From RH-chloro-G1 sp003670575 (GTDB taxonomy: Bacteria > Chloroflexota > Dehalococcoidia > UBA2979): a stretch of 64,000 nucleotides of DNA. Location of the stretch: NCBI GenBank assembly GCA_947499615.1, contig CANMOP010000008.1:19740-83739 (forward strand), given 5' to 3'. The translations under genes were made by a program, and so were the position numbers. The notes beneath the pieces were generated by a model. It was not told the DNA's origin and made no database searches. It was given only the letters and a program-made list of their open reading frames with translations. Below, piece after piece: positions 8,079-18,907 of this stretch; positions within the stretch are counted from its first letter, which is position 1; the number at the start of each line of letters is the position of its first letter.

Positions 8079-9275
8079 CTACCGCAGCAGTGCCGCCACC
8101 CGATCCAAAATCCGGCCGGAGACCTCGTACTTCGGGAGGAGTGGGAGGTCCTCGCGGCCGCCCTCGGCGTCGAGGATGGTGACGCGGTTGTCGTCGGAGG
8201 CGAAGCCGGCATCGGTGGCCGAGACGTCGTTGGCGACGATGAGCTTCGCGCCCTTGGCGACCAGCTTCTTCGTGGCGTTGGTGATCAGGTCCTGGGTCTC
8301 GGCAGCGAACACCACCTTCACGAAGGGGCCATCGACTTCCTTGCTGATGTCGGGGTTCTCCACCAGCGGAACGCTCAACTCGCTGCCCATGTCGGCGCGC
8401 TTGATCTTCTGCTCGGCGGGCTCCGCGGGGCGGTAGTCGGCGACGGCGGCGGCCATGATCAGCACGTCCGCGCCGCGCACCGCCTCGCGGACGGCGGCCA
8501 GCATCTCGGCGGCGGATTCCACGGCGACGACGGTCACCCCACCCGGCGCAGGCAGCGCGGCGGTGCTGACGAGTGTCACCTGTGCCCCACGGTCGCGGGC
8601 GGCCTCGGCGAGCGCGTAGCCCTGCTTCCCGCTCGAACGGTTGCTGAGGTAGCGCACCGGGTCGACGGCTTCGCGGGTGCCGCCGGCGGTGACGACGATG
8701 CGCCGTCCGGCGAGGTCGCCACGCTCGCGACCGAGTCGCGCCTTCACGAAGTCGACGATCGTCTCCGGCTCCACCAGCCGCCCGGCACCTCGACGTCCCG
8801 AGGCGAGCCGACCGGCAGCAGGCCCGACGAACTGCACGCCGCGCTGCTCCAGCAGGGCGCGGTTCGCCTGGGTGGCGGGGTGCTCCCACATCTGCGAGTC
8901 CATCGCCGGGGCCACCAGCAGCGGTGCCTGCGTGGCGAGTGCGGTGAGCGAGACCATGTCGTCCGCCAAGCCGTGCGCGAGCCGCGCCATGCTGCTGGCA
9001 GTCGCCGGTGCGATCAGCATCAGGTCGGCGCGGCGAGCCAGTTCGACGTGCACCTCGCCCTCCGCACCATCGCGGAACATGTCGAGGTAGGGCGCGCGGC
9101 CGGTGAGGGCGCGGAAGGTGAGTGGGGTGATGAACTCAGCAGCGTGCGCGGTCATCGCGACGTCGACGATCGCACCGGCCTGCACGAGGCGGCTCGTGAG
9201 CTCGGCGGCCTTGTACGCGGCGATCGAGCCGGTCACGCCCAGCACGAGGTGGCGACCGTCGAGCGGGCCGCTCAT
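8079..9275 (-). CDS. coaBC: Bifunctional phosphopantothenoylcysteine decarboxylase/phosphopantothenate-cysteine ligase
   Basis: This bifunctional protein carries out the second and third steps of coenzyme A synthesis: CTP-dependent joining of 4'-phosphopantothenate to cysteine, then FMN-dependent decarboxylation. The N-terminal CoaC flavoprotein half (about 1-190) has GVTGSIAAYKAAELTSRL and the PAMDSQMWEHPAT active-site region. The C-terminal CoaB half has VTAGGTREAVDPVRYLSNRSSGKQG and ANDVSATDAGF. The 398-residue length is standard. It follows coaX on the same strand with 28 bases between, giving steps 1-3 of the pathway in one unit. Confidence 0.96.
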   Translation of the reverse strand: MSGPLDGRHLVLGVTGSIAAYKAAELTSRLVQAGAIVDVAMTAHAAEFITPLTFRALTGRAPYLDMFRDGAEGEVHVELARRADLMLIAPATASSMARLAHGLADDMVSLTALATQAPLLVAPAMDSQMWEHPATQANRALLEQRGVQFVGPAAGRLASGRRGAGRLVEPETIVDFVKARLGRERGDLAGRRIVVTAGGTREAVDPVRYLSNRSSGKQGYALAEAARDRGAQVTLVSTAALPAPGGVTVVAVESAAEMLAAVREAVRGADVLIMAAAVADYRPAEPAEQKIKRADMGSELSVPLVENPDISKEVDGPFVKVVFAAETQDLITNATKKLVAKGAKLIVANDVSATDAGFASDDNRVTILDAEGGREDLPLLPKYEVSGRILDRVAALLR

Positions 9276-9303
9276 CGATGCGCCGCCTTCGCGCGGTGGT
9301 GCA

Positions 9304-10092
9304 TCACTTGTTCGCCTCGTACACCAGGCGCAACCCGTCGAGGTTCAGGTTGTCCTCGATGACGTCGATGCAGGTCGCCTCGGCCTGGATGAGGTGGGCG
9401 TAGCCGCCGGTGCCAATCACCGTGGCGTCCTCACCAATCTCCTCCTTGAAGCGCCGCACCATGCCGCAGACCATGTCCGCGTAGCCGTAGAACAGCCCGG
9501 ACTGGAGCGAGTGGACGGTGTTGCGCCCGATTACCGCCTCGGGCCGCTCGATACTCACGCGGCGCAGCATGGCGGTGCGCGCGAACAGCGCCTGCGAGGC
9601 GATGCCGATGCCCGGCGCAATCGCCCCGCCCAGGTAGTCGCCCTCGCGTGAGATCGCGTCGAAGACGAGCGCCGTGCCGAGATCGACGATCACCAGCGGC
9701 GGCTTGTACTTCGCGAGTGCGGCGACCGCGTGCAGGATGCGGTCCGCACCCACCTCCCGCGGGTTGTCGTAGCGGACTCGTACACCCGTGCGCACCCCGG
9801 TGCCGATCACGAGCGGCTCCACGTTGAAGTAGTTCTTGCAGACATCGGTGAACGTGGTGATGAGCGGCGGCACCGTCGAGGACAGCGCGGCGGCAGTCAC
9901 CTCGGCCGGATCGACGCCACGAGTGCGCAGCAGGGCGAGCAGGAGCATCGCGTACTCGTCCGGCAGGTTGTCCTGGTCGGTGGCGATGCGGAATGTCGCG
10001 AGCAACTCCTCCTCGCGGTACACGCCGATCGCGATGCTCGTGTTGCCGATGTCGATGGCGAGCAGGAGAGGAGGGGGCATGGGTTCCGTCAC
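9304..10092 (-). CDS. coaX: Type III pantothenate kinase
   Basis: CoaX phosphorylates pantothenate, the first step of CoA synthesis; the type III enzyme is an ASKHA-fold kinase. The 262-residue protein shows the phosphate-binding loop LAIDIGNTSIAIGVY at the N-terminus, the region NPREVGADRILHAVAA, and the adenosine/metal motif VIVDLGTALVFD followed by GGAIAPGI. The start may be GTG 10092 or ATG 10080, since both lie in frame before LLLAIDIG. It probably forms one operon with coaBC. Confidence 0.95.
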   Translation of the reverse strand: MTEPMPPPLLLAIDIGNTSIAIGVYREEELLATFRIATDQDNLPDEYAMLLLALLRTRGVDPAEVTAAALSSTVPPLITTFTDVCKNYFNVEPLVIGTGVRTGVRVRYDNPREVGADRILHAVAALAKYKPPLVIVDLGTALVFDAISREGDYLGGAIAPGIGIASQALFARTAMLRRVSIERPEAVIGRNTVHSLQSGLFYGYADMVCGMVRRFKEEIGEDATVIGTGGYAHLIQAEATCIDVIEDNLNLDGLRLVYEANK

Positions 10093-10592
10093 CGGTCCAA
10101 ACTGTGCACACCACGGCGCCCGTGAAGGCGCGCGTCAGGAGGCGCTACGCGGGGTGCTCATTATCACATAGGGTGCTCGGGAACGCCTTGTTTATTACGA
10201 TTCCCCCGAATTCATCGACACTCCACATAAGCCCCTTGATCGGCCTTTTCGGCCGGTGCTATCGTCCGCGCAGGTTCGTTGCCCGGTCTGCATGCGGCAG
10301 GATTCGGGCGGCGGCCGGACAGACGCGAACGAGTCCTCTGGATTCATTCCTTTCCTTGGCGTGCATTCTCATGTTGGCGGTGACCACTTACTCACAGCTT
10401 GTCTACGGTTGTGGATAGTGCTTCGTGCGCCTATTTCGAGTCTTGCGCCTGCGGCGCACGGGTTCTCTCTGGAGCGACCGGGCGGGAATGCACAGTGACA
10501 CTCAGGGCGCCTGGGCCTCGCAGTCGGATCACAGAATCGAATGAAGCGCTCGGAACATCCGAGCGGCGCATCATGATGGTGGAGGCTGTTCG
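10093..10592. other. 500-base spacer upstream of dnaA with DnaA-box-like sites
   Basis: No gene is visible between coaX and dnaA, which diverge. Two close matches to the DnaA box TTATNCACA occur head to head: TTACTCACA at 10388-10396 (one mismatch) and CTATCCACA on the minus strand at 10410-10418 (one mismatch). The segment around 10180-10240 is relatively AT-rich. These features suit dnaA autoregulation or part of an origin. Confidence 0.45.
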
Positions 10593-11972
10593 GTGACGAC
10601 TCGCTCGACAGACCAACCGCCTACCGACCCACACCGCGACCCGGCGGAGCTCTGGCAACAGGCGCTCCGGCACCTCTCGCAGAACGTCTCGCAGGCGAAC
10701 TACAACACCTGGCTGGACGGCACCGAGGGTCTGCGGTTCATCGACCACTCACTGGTGATTGGGACGAAGTCCGAGTTCGTCACCGAGTGGATGCAGAAGC
10801 GGATGCGCCCGTTGATCGTGCGCACGCTGACAGAGCTGGCCGACGAGCCGCTGGACATCCGCTTTGAACCGCTCCGCCAGGAGATGCAGACGGTCTCCCC
10901 ACTGAGTGGAGCGCCGGGCGAGCAGGAAGCCGGCATCCCGCGGCCTCGCCTGCGCGAGCGGTACACGTTCGAGCACTTCGTGGTCGGCACGAACAACCGT
11001 CTGGCCTTCGCGGCCGCAGAAGGCGTTGCCTCGGCGCCGGGTCGGCTCTACAACCCGCTCTTCCTGTACGGCGCCGCCGGATTGGGCAAGACCCACCTGC
11101 TACAGTCGATCGGCCACCGCACCATGGATGCCGGACTGAAGGTGATCTACATCTCGTCCGAGCAGTTCACGAACCAGATCATCACCGCCATCCAGCAGCG
11201 GCGGCAGGACGAGTTCCGCGCCCGCTACCGCTCCGCCGATGTCCTGCTCATCGATGACATTCAATTCATCGTGGGCAAAGAGTCGACGCAGTCTGAGTTC
11301 TTCCACACCTTCAATGACCTGTACGAGGCAGGACGACAGGTCGTCATCACCTCGGACAAGAGTCCGGCGCTGATCCCCCATCTGGAGGAGCGGCTGCGCA
11401 CACGATTCGAGTGGGGGCTGATCGCCGACATCCAGGCGCCGGACCTCGAGATGCGCGTGGCGATCCTGCGTGAGAAGGCGATCGAGCACGGCGCGCGCGT
11501 ACCGGACGAAGTGATCCACGCCATCGCCGCGCGGTTCACGAACAACATCCGTGAGCTGGAAGGCTCGCTCACGCGCATCCTAGCCTACGCTCGCCTCACC
11601 GGCGAAGCGCTGACCATCGAACTTGTGCAGTCGGCGCTCGCCTCGCTGCGAGCCGACGAGCCGAAGCTGCCACCGTCACCGGATCTGATCATGGACGTCG
11701 TATGCCGCTACTTCGGCATCGACCGTGAGGCGCTGCTCTCCAAGAGCCGCGAGAAGCGTGTGGCGTACCCGCGCCAGCTGGCGATGTACCTCATGCGGGA
11801 GATGGCTCAACGCTCCCTGGTGGAGATCGGGCAATCGCTCGGCGGGCGGGATCACTCCACGGTCCACCACGGCTGGCGGAAAATGGAGCGCTCCCTCATC
11901 ATCGATCCGGAGACGAAGCGTGACGTCTCCAGCCTGCGCGAGCTCGTGGAGCGCTCTCGGCAGGCCGCCTGA
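10593..11972 (+). CDS. dnaA: Chromosomal replication initiator DnaA
   Basis: DnaA opens the origin and loads the replicative helicase. The 459-residue protein has all four domains: domain I (ELWQQALRHLSQNVSQANYNTWL), a short linker, the AAA+ domain III with Walker A GAAGLGKTH and Walker B VLLIDDIQF, and the C-terminal DNA-binding domain IV with the signature GGRDHSTVHHGWRKM. Translation starts at GTG 10593, with GGTGGAGG about 7 bases upstream. Unusually, dnaN and recF do not follow; obgE and nadD come next after a 489-base spacer. Confidence 0.98.
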   Translation: MTTRSTDQPPTDPHRDPAELWQQALRHLSQNVSQANYNTWLDGTEGLRFIDHSLVIGTKSEFVTEWMQKRMRPLIVRTLTELADEPLDIRFEPLRQEMQTVSPLSGAPGEQEAGIPRPRLRERYTFEHFVVGTNNRLAFAAAEGVASAPGRLYNPLFLYGAAGLGKTHLLQSIGHRTMDAGLKVIYISSEQFTNQIITAIQQRRQDEFRARYRSADVLLIDDIQFIVGKESTQSEFFHTFNDLYEAGRQVVITSDKSPALIPHLEERLRTRFEWGLIADIQAPDLEMRVAILREKAIEHGARVPDEVIHAIAARFTNNIRELEGSLTRILAYARLTGEALTIELVQSALASLRADEPKLPPSPDLIMDVVCRYFGIDREALLSKSREKRVAYPRQLAMYLMREMAQRSLVEIGQSLGGRDHSTVHHGWRKMERSLIIDPETKRDVSSLRELVERSRQAA

Positions 11973-12035
11973 GCGGTTCGCTGCCTCGGCCATTAGTTCC
12001 CACGTACGACATCCAGATCGATGTTCGCGTGCGCC

Positions 12036-12064
12036 GCGCGTCCCCCTCCTGGAGGGGGACGCGC
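12036..12064 (+). terminator. Strong hairpin downstream of dnaA
   Basis: A 13-bp perfect stem (GCGCGTCCCCCTC with its complement) and a 3-base loop lie 64 bases after the dnaA stop. No T-run follows, so it may act with Rho or stabilise the dnaA mRNA 3' end. Confidence 0.6.
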
Positions 12065-12461
12065 CATCAGCGCAATAGCCTTCGGCGCCTGTGCGATGGC
12101 GCCCCAAGCGCGTGCAACGACTGTCTACGCCAATCGCAGACCTACATAATTGCGTAGGCGTACGAGTGATTCCTGTTCGACAGTTGTGTTCACCGCTCGC
12201 CGAGTCGTGGGGATACCAGGGGGTAACCTTCCACGATGGTGGGGGAGCGTCAGTCCGTTATTGTTTAGATACATATACCGGTGAAACTTATCGGTGGAGT
12301 TCAGATGATATCCACCGGCTGTCACACCCTCATACCCGCAGGCAGGAGATACTGATCCACACTGTCCACACCACTACTACGACTACTTCCCGTGACACCC
12401 TCCTCAGGGCGCATCATGTCTTTGTGCAACAACCTCTTCTTGTGAATGTGCGTAACTCACT
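12065..12461. other. Candidate oriC spacer between dnaA and obgE
   Basis: This gene-free stretch contains an AT-rich block around 12257-12300 (TTATTGTTTAGATACATATA) unlike the GC-rich surroundings. It is followed by several DnaA-box-like words: TGATCCACA (one mismatch from TTATCCACA), CTGTCCACA and ATATCCACC (two mismatches each), and a TTATCGGTGG element. An unwinding element beside boxes next to dnaA is the usual bacterial origin layout. The boxes are imperfect, so this is a candidate only. Confidence 0.5.
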
Positions 12462-13736
12462 GTGATCGACCAGGTAATCATCGAAGTCGCAAGTGGCCGT
12501 GGTGGGGATGGAGCGGTTTCGTTCCGTCGTGAACGCTTCGTGCCCAACGGTGGACCGGATGGGGGAGACGGCGGTCGAGGCGGTGACGTCATGGCGACCG
12601 CCGATCGCGGACTCTCCACGCTCGGTGCGTTCCGCGAGGGCCATCGTCTCGCAGCGGAACCGGGCGGTGCAGGCGGCGGCAACAAGCGCCACGGCGCGCG
12701 CGGCGCGGAACTGCTGCTGAAACTGCCCGTTGGCTCCATGGTTTGGCTCGATCCCACGGATGCCGATGGCGAGCCGGAGTTGCTTGCCGACCTCACAGCG
12801 GACGGTGCGCTGGTGCTGATTGCACACGGTGGGCGCGGTGGCTGGGGGAACAAGCGGTTCGCGACGCCAACGCGGCAGACTCCTCGGTTCGCGCAACACG
12901 GCGCGGCTGGGACACAACTCCGACTGCGCATCGAGCTCAAGTTGTTGGCGGACGTCGGACTGGTGGGCCTGCCGAACGCGGGCAAGTCGACGCTGCTGCG
13001 GGCATGGTCCGCGGCTCGGCCAAAGGTTGCGCCCTACCCGTTCACGACGCTGGAGCCCGAGTTGGGCGTTGTGAGTGTCGGCTTCGAAACCTTCGTTGCT
13101 GCTGACATGCCGGGGCTCATCGAGGGCGCCAGCCAGGGCGTGGGCCTTGGGCATGAGTTCCTGCGTCACATCGAGCGGACGCGCGTGCTCGTGCATGTCC
13201 TGGACCTCACCAGTGAGCATCCGCTTGAGGACTACGAGTTGATCAATAACGAGCTTGCGGAGTTCGGACACGGGCTCGCTGAGAAGCCGCAACTGGTGGC
13301 GCTGAACAAGATCGACGTGCCGGATGCCGATGAGCGTGCCGCTGAGCTGGGTGCCGTCCTGGAGGCGCGACGCGTGCGCTGGCTGGCCATCTCGGCGCAG
13401 CAGCGCACCAGCACCGACGCGCTGGCGCAGCGTGCATTCTGGCTGCTGCAGGAGCAGCGGGTATACGAGAAGTACGACGCGCCGCTGCCGGTGCTGCGAC
13501 CGGAGGCACGTCGTGCACGGGTCGAGGGGGCTCGCGCGGCGGATGGTGTGGCGGTGGTGCGCGGCGCGACGGCGGAGTGGTTGGCAAGCACCTTTGATGT
13601 CGCCGAGTTTGAGTCGCGGCACGAGTTGATCGACCGACTGCGGCGGTTGGGCACCGGTCGCGTGCTGGATCGCCTTGGCGTGCAGCCGGGCGAGCGCGTC
13701 CGCATCGGTGTCACCGAGATGCAGTGGGATCCGTAG
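12462..13736 (+). CDS. obgE: GTPase Obg/CgtA
   Basis: Obg is an essential ribosome-associated GTPase acting in large-subunit maturation and stress control. The 424-residue protein has the Gly-rich Obg fold (1 to about 160, with GGPDGGDGGRGGD), the G domain (G1 GLPNAGKST, G2 PFTT, G3 DMPG in place of the common DIPG, G4 NKID) and the C-terminal OCT domain (about 345-424, VQPGERVRIG). The start is GTG 12462. nadD follows after 27 bases, a frequent arrangement. Confidence 0.97.
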   Translation: MIDQVIIEVASGRGGDGAVSFRRERFVPNGGPDGGDGGRGGDVMATADRGLSTLGAFREGHRLAAEPGGAGGGNKRHGARGAELLLKLPVGSMVWLDPTDADGEPELLADLTADGALVLIAHGGRGGWGNKRFATPTRQTPRFAQHGAAGTQLRLRIELKLLADVGLVGLPNAGKSTLLRAWSAARPKVAPYPFTTLEPELGVVSVGFETFVAADMPGLIEGASQGVGLGHEFLRHIERTRVLVHVLDLTSEHPLEDYELINNELAEFGHGLAEKPQLVALNKIDVPDADERAAELGAVLEARRVRWLAISAQQRTSTDALAQRAFWLLQEQRVYEKYDAPLPVLRPEARRARVEGARAADGVAVVRGATAEWLASTFDVAEFESRHELIDRLRRLGTGRVLDRLGVQPGERVRIGVTEMQWDP

Positions 13737-13763
13737 CGCGTCTGGGATGAGGGCGGTGCTGGC

Positions 13764-14372
13764 GTGAACTGGGACCCGGTTCGGACCGGCGTGCTGGGTG
13801 GCACCTTCGACCCACCGCACTTGGCGCATCTCGTGCTGGCTGCGGCCGCCCGACGGGCGTTGGGCCTCGATCGGGTGCTCTTCGTCCCCGCCGGCGTGCC
13901 GTGGCGGAAGGCGGGACGCGAGGTCTCACCCGCCGCCGCGCGCGTGCGGATGCTGCAGGCAGCCATCGCTCCACTGCCGTGGGCCGCGCTCCGAACCATC
14001 GAGGTGGAGCGAGACGGCCCGTCGTACAGCGCGGAGACGATGGAGACCCTCACCGCCGGAGAGCCTGGCGACTGGTGGTTCATCCTCGGCTCCGACGCGC
14101 TGGCCGACTTACCGCACTGGCATGAGCCTGCTCGGCTGCTCGCCGCCACGAAGCTTGCGCTCGTGCGCCGTCCGGACGGCACTGAGCGCATCCCCCCGGA
14201 GGTGTTCGCAGCGCTTCCCGGCCTCGAGGCGCGCATCGACCCGGTGGCCGCGCCCGCGCTCGAAATATCCTCGACGGATCTGCGTGCGCGTATCCGCGAC
14301 GGGCGCCCGACGCAGCACCTGCTGCCGGCGCCCGTGCGGGAGGTGATCGATGAGTTGGGCCTCTACCGCTGA
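13764..14372 (+). CDS. nadD: Nicotinate-nucleotide adenylyltransferase
   Basis: NadD transfers AMP from ATP to nicotinate mononucleotide in NAD synthesis. The 202-residue protein carries the nucleotidyltransferase signature GGTFDPPHLAH near the N-terminus (the HxxH-type ATP site) and the C-terminal ISSTDLR motif. The start is GTG 13764, overlapping nothing and following obgE closely. It converges on terC with four bases between stops. Confidence 0.95.
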   Translation: MNWDPVRTGVLGGTFDPPHLAHLVLAAAARRALGLDRVLFVPAGVPWRKAGREVSPAAARVRMLQAAIAPLPWAALRTIEVERDGPSYSAETMETLTAGEPGDWWFILGSDALADLPHWHEPARLLAATKLALVRRPDGTERIPPEVFAALPGLEARIDPVAAPALEISSTDLRARIRDGRPTQHLLPAPVREVIDELGLYR

Positions 14373-14376
14373 CCGC

Positions 14377-15333
14377 TCAGTGCTGCACGTGGTCGAAGTC
14401 CACCTCGCGGGCCGGCGATGGCTTTGGCGTCGACAGCATTGAAGCAATGACCGCGACTGTGAGGATGCCCACGATCACGCCTAGGCTGATCAGCGCAGGC
14501 ACGTGGAACAGATCGATGAGCAGCAGTTTCATGCCGACGAACATGAGAATGAACATGAGCGCGAGCCGAAGATACACAAGACCGCCGAGATAGCCGCTCA
14601 GCACGAAGTACAGCGAACGTAGCCCGAGTAGGGCCGCGATAGTCGCAGTGAAGACGATGAACGGGTCGCTGGTGACCGCGAAGATCGCCGGGACGGAATC
14701 GACCGCAAAGACGACGTCCGCGGCCTCGATGAGCAGCAGCGCCACAAAGAGCGTCGTCATATGCCACACCCCCGCGCGGCGGACGAAGAAATTCTGACCC
14801 GCCAACTCGTCAGTGATCGGCATAAACCGGCGCACAAACTGAATCAGGCGGCTATCTCCGGTGGACGAGACATGCTGCTCCTCCCGCCACAACTTGATCG
14901 CCGTCACGATCAGCAGCGCGCCGAAGATATACAGGACGGGATAGAAGTTTGCGATGAGCGCGCCGCCCACCGCGATCAGCACCGCACGCATCACCAGTGC
15001 GCCGATTACGCCCCAGAACAGCAGCCGGTGCTGGTATACGGCTGGGATCTTGAGCGCCTGAAAGGTGAGCAGGAAGACAAAGAGGTTGTCGATGCTGAGC
15101 GAGTATTCAATGAGGTAGCCAGTCGTCCACTGGAGACCGACCTCCGTGCCCATACGCCAGTAGACGCCCGCGTTGAAGACGAGTGCGAGCGCGACCCAGA
15201 ATGCGCTCCATGCCAACGCTTCGCGGCGTGACACCTCGTGCGCGCTGCGGTGGAAGACCAAGAGGTCGAGAGCCAGCAGGGCAAGCACCGCTGCTGTGAA
15301 GATCACCCAGGGTAATGCGTCGCCAACGGACAT
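14377..15333 (-). CDS. TerC-family integral membrane protein (probable Mn2+ exporter)
   Basis: TerC/Alx-type proteins are multi-pass membrane proteins; Alx and its relatives export manganese. The 318-residue protein has about eight hydrophobic helices and the two conserved acidic motifs of the family, SIDNLFVFLL and AADVVFAVDSVPA. I chose ATG 15333 (MSVGDALPW), which follows a T7 run, over in-frame codons further upstream because those lie inside the riboswitch leader. The yybP-ykoY element upstream strongly supports a manganese role. Confidence 0.9.
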   Translation of the reverse strand: MSVGDALPWVIFTAAVLALLALDLLVFHRSAHEVSRREALAWSAFWVALALVFNAGVYWRMGTEVGLQWTTGYLIEYSLSIDNLFVFLLTFQALKIPAVYQHRLLFWGVIGALVMRAVLIAVGGALIANFYPVLYIFGALLIVTAIKLWREEQHVSSTGDSRLIQFVRRFMPITDELAGQNFFVRRAGVWHMTTLFVALLLIEAADVVFAVDSVPAIFAVTSDPFIVFTATIAALLGLRSLYFVLSGYLGGLVYLRLALMFILMFVGMKLLLIDLFHVPALISLGVIVGILTVAVIASMLSTPKPSPAREVDFDHVQH

Positions 15334-15349
15334 AAAAAAACCTGTGTCT

Positions 15350-15386
15350 CTCCCGGCGTATTGCATGGTATCCCCATGCGCCGGAG
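15350..15386 (-). promoter_or_regulatory. Expression-platform hairpin of the terC riboswitch
   Basis: On the minus strand CTCCGGCG (15379-15386) pairs with CGCCGGGAG (15350-15358) around an inner GCATGG/CCATGC stem, making one long hairpin. It lies between the yybP-ykoY aptamer and the terC start. The purine-rich GGGAGAG at its 3' edge and the T7 run before the ATG leave both transcription termination and ribosome-site sequestration possible. Confidence 0.6.
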
Positions 15387-15500
15387 CGATGGCAGGTCTG
15401 GCCACGGCGTGTCCGCCGCTCACGAGCCGGGGCGCACAGTGGGTGCGCCCGTGATGTCGACTCAGTCACCCACCGATGGTGGGCAGCTACTCCCCTGACG
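15386..15500 (-). promoter_or_regulatory. yybP-ykoY (Mn2+-sensing) riboswitch aptamer
   Basis: Reading the minus strand, the leader begins AGGGGAGTAGC and ends GGCCAGACCTGCC. These are the two conserved blocks of the yybP-ykoY family (GGGGAGUAG and GCCAGACCU), with variable stems between them. The element class binds manganese and is known for controlling TerC/Alx/YkoY genes, exactly the gene that follows. The aptamer starts 34 bases after the methyltransferase stop. Its edges are estimated by eye. Confidence 0.85.
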
Positions 15501-15533
15501 TGATCGAATGTACCAGATGACCTCGAATGCCGC

Positions 15534-16235
15534 TCAACTGGGCCGCCAGCCCTCAGGCGCCTTGCCGATGAGCATTGAGGCGCGCGGGATCGGCGGGAGC
15601 AGGAACGGGCGCAGCTGCGCGTTCCGGACGTGCTCGTAGCCGGCGGCGCGGGCGTGCGCGAGTAACGTGCGCACTGGGCGCAGTTGCGGGTCGCGCACCC
15701 CGGGCGAGAGCACGAAGCGGTTCCAGGCATCGAGGGGTGCGCTGCCCGTGGGCGCGAACTCCCAGATCAGCGCGAGCCCTCCACCGACGAGCACACGCCG
15801 CACCTCGACGAGCATCGCGTCCAGCTCCGTGTCGGTGAGGTGCTTCACCACGTACCCGCAGGTCACGAGGTGGAACGACTCGTCCTCGAACGGGAGCGCG
15901 GTCGCGGAGCCCTGAGCCAGTTCGGGACCGACGCCGTCGCGGGCGTCCTCACGCGCCAGCTGTAGCGCGGCGGCGGAGAAGTCGAGGCCCACCGGAGCGC
16001 GGTCGAACCCAACACGCGAGTCGATGAAGCGCAGCAGCGCGCCGCGCCCGCAGCCGATGTCCAGCCAGCGCTGGTCCGGCTTCAGGTCGAAGTGCTCCGG
16101 GATGCGCATGAGCGGGGTGTTCACCGCCCACTGGCCGAGCGTCCCCATCGCCCAGCGCACCGCGAGGCTGCTCAACCCGGGGCTCGTGAGCCAGCGGTCG
16201 TATTCGGTACGGCGGTCGGCCTCGGGATTGGTCAT
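15534..16235 (-). CDS. SAM-dependent class I methyltransferase
   Basis: The 233-residue protein has a Rossmann-type methyltransferase core: motif I WLDIGCGRGALLRF, an acidic residue after strand 2 (VGLDFSAAALQLA), and the later motif ALPFEDESFHLVTCGYVVKHL. That pattern matches the Methyltransf_11 group of small-molecule or lipid methyltransferases. The substrate cannot be read from the sequence. It lies upstream of the terC riboswitch on the same strand and is probably a separate unit. Confidence 0.8.
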   Translation of the reverse strand: MTNPEADRRTEYDRWLTSPGLSSLAVRWAMGTLGQWAVNTPLMRIPEHFDLKPDQRWLDIGCGRGALLRFIDSRVGFDRAPVGLDFSAAALQLAREDARDGVGPELAQGSATALPFEDESFHLVTCGYVVKHLTDTELDAMLVEVRRVLVGGGLALIWEFAPTGSAPLDAWNRFVLSPGVRDPQLRPVRTLLAHARAAGYEHVRNAQLRPFLLPPIPRASMLIGKAPEGWRPS

Positions 16236-16302
16236 GCGTCGATGGTGGCACGTGGCGGGCTGAGTCGGAAGGGCTGGGGGCTACGGGGTGGAGGTGATGC
16301 GC

Positions 16303-16803
16303 CTAATCGAGCAGGAAGGAGAGCCGCACCTGCGCGTCGCGCTCAGTGGCCCAGTCGCACATCGCGGCGAGGTCGAGCAGGCGCGCGCCGAGCGGCGGGT
16401 CGTGACCCTCGACGAGTGCACGCAGCGTCGGGTCGTCCGCGGCGAGTGCCGTGGCGACCTCGCGGCAGGCGGCGGCGAGGGGGGCGGCGTCCTGCCACGC
16501 GTGTTCCAGGGCGTGGCGGTCGTCCTCATCCTCAATGTCGCGGTCGGCGAAAGTGAGCAGAGGGCGGAGGTCGACCTTGTGCCGGCGCTGCATGTGCAAC
16601 GCGGCCTGTGCGAGCTCGTGCATTCCGCCGAGGCGGATGCTGTACGCCCAGGAGATGAAGAACAGCACCACGGTGGCGTCGCCGCCGAACGCGAGCGGGC
16701 AGACCTCGGGCACCCCGTCGTCGCCGCCCGTCAGGCCGCCCTGCGCGAACTCGACGAACAGGCCGCGGCCGGACTCCGGCAGTGCCGACTGCGGCCCCGT
16801 CAC
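16303..16803 (-). CDS. Hypothetical protein downstream of gyrB
   Basis: A 166-residue soluble protein starting at GTG 16803, three bases after the gyrB stop, so it is probably translationally coupled to gyrB. It is acidic, helix-rich, and contains a hydrophobic patch (DATVVLFFISWAYSIRL) and the segment HMQRRHKVDLRPLLTFADRD. I do not recognise a family. Its position argues that it is expressed, but nothing more specific can be said. Confidence 0.65.
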   Translation of the reverse strand: MTGPQSALPESGRGLFVEFAQGGLTGGDDGVPEVCPLAFGGDATVVLFFISWAYSIRLGGMHELAQAALHMQRRHKVDLRPLLTFADRDIEDEDDRHALEHAWQDAAPLAAACREVATALAADDPTLRALVEGHDPPLGARLLDLAAMCDWATERDAQVRLSFLLD

Positions 16804-16806
16804 GAC

Positions 16807-18747
<1,941 letters not shown>

Positions 18748-18894
18748 AGAACCTCGCTCGGTATCAGGTGCGATTGGGCCGCGATCGGCAGAGGCGGCGT
18801 GGCCTCGATAGGCGTCTATGGTACCACGAACGGCCGTTCGGGCACCCGCGCGACGGCATGCGCGCGCGCCTCCCAGCAGGGTCTCCGCAGCCCC

Positions 18895-18900
18895 TACAAT
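18895..18900 (+). promoter_or_regulatory. -10 box TACAAT placed for a leaderless trmO mRNA
   Basis: TACAAT ends seven bases before the trmO ATG (18908), so transcription would start at or next to the start codon. No Shine-Dalgarno is present between them. The -35 region is weak. Confidence 0.5.
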
Positions 18901-18907
18901 CGGGTTT

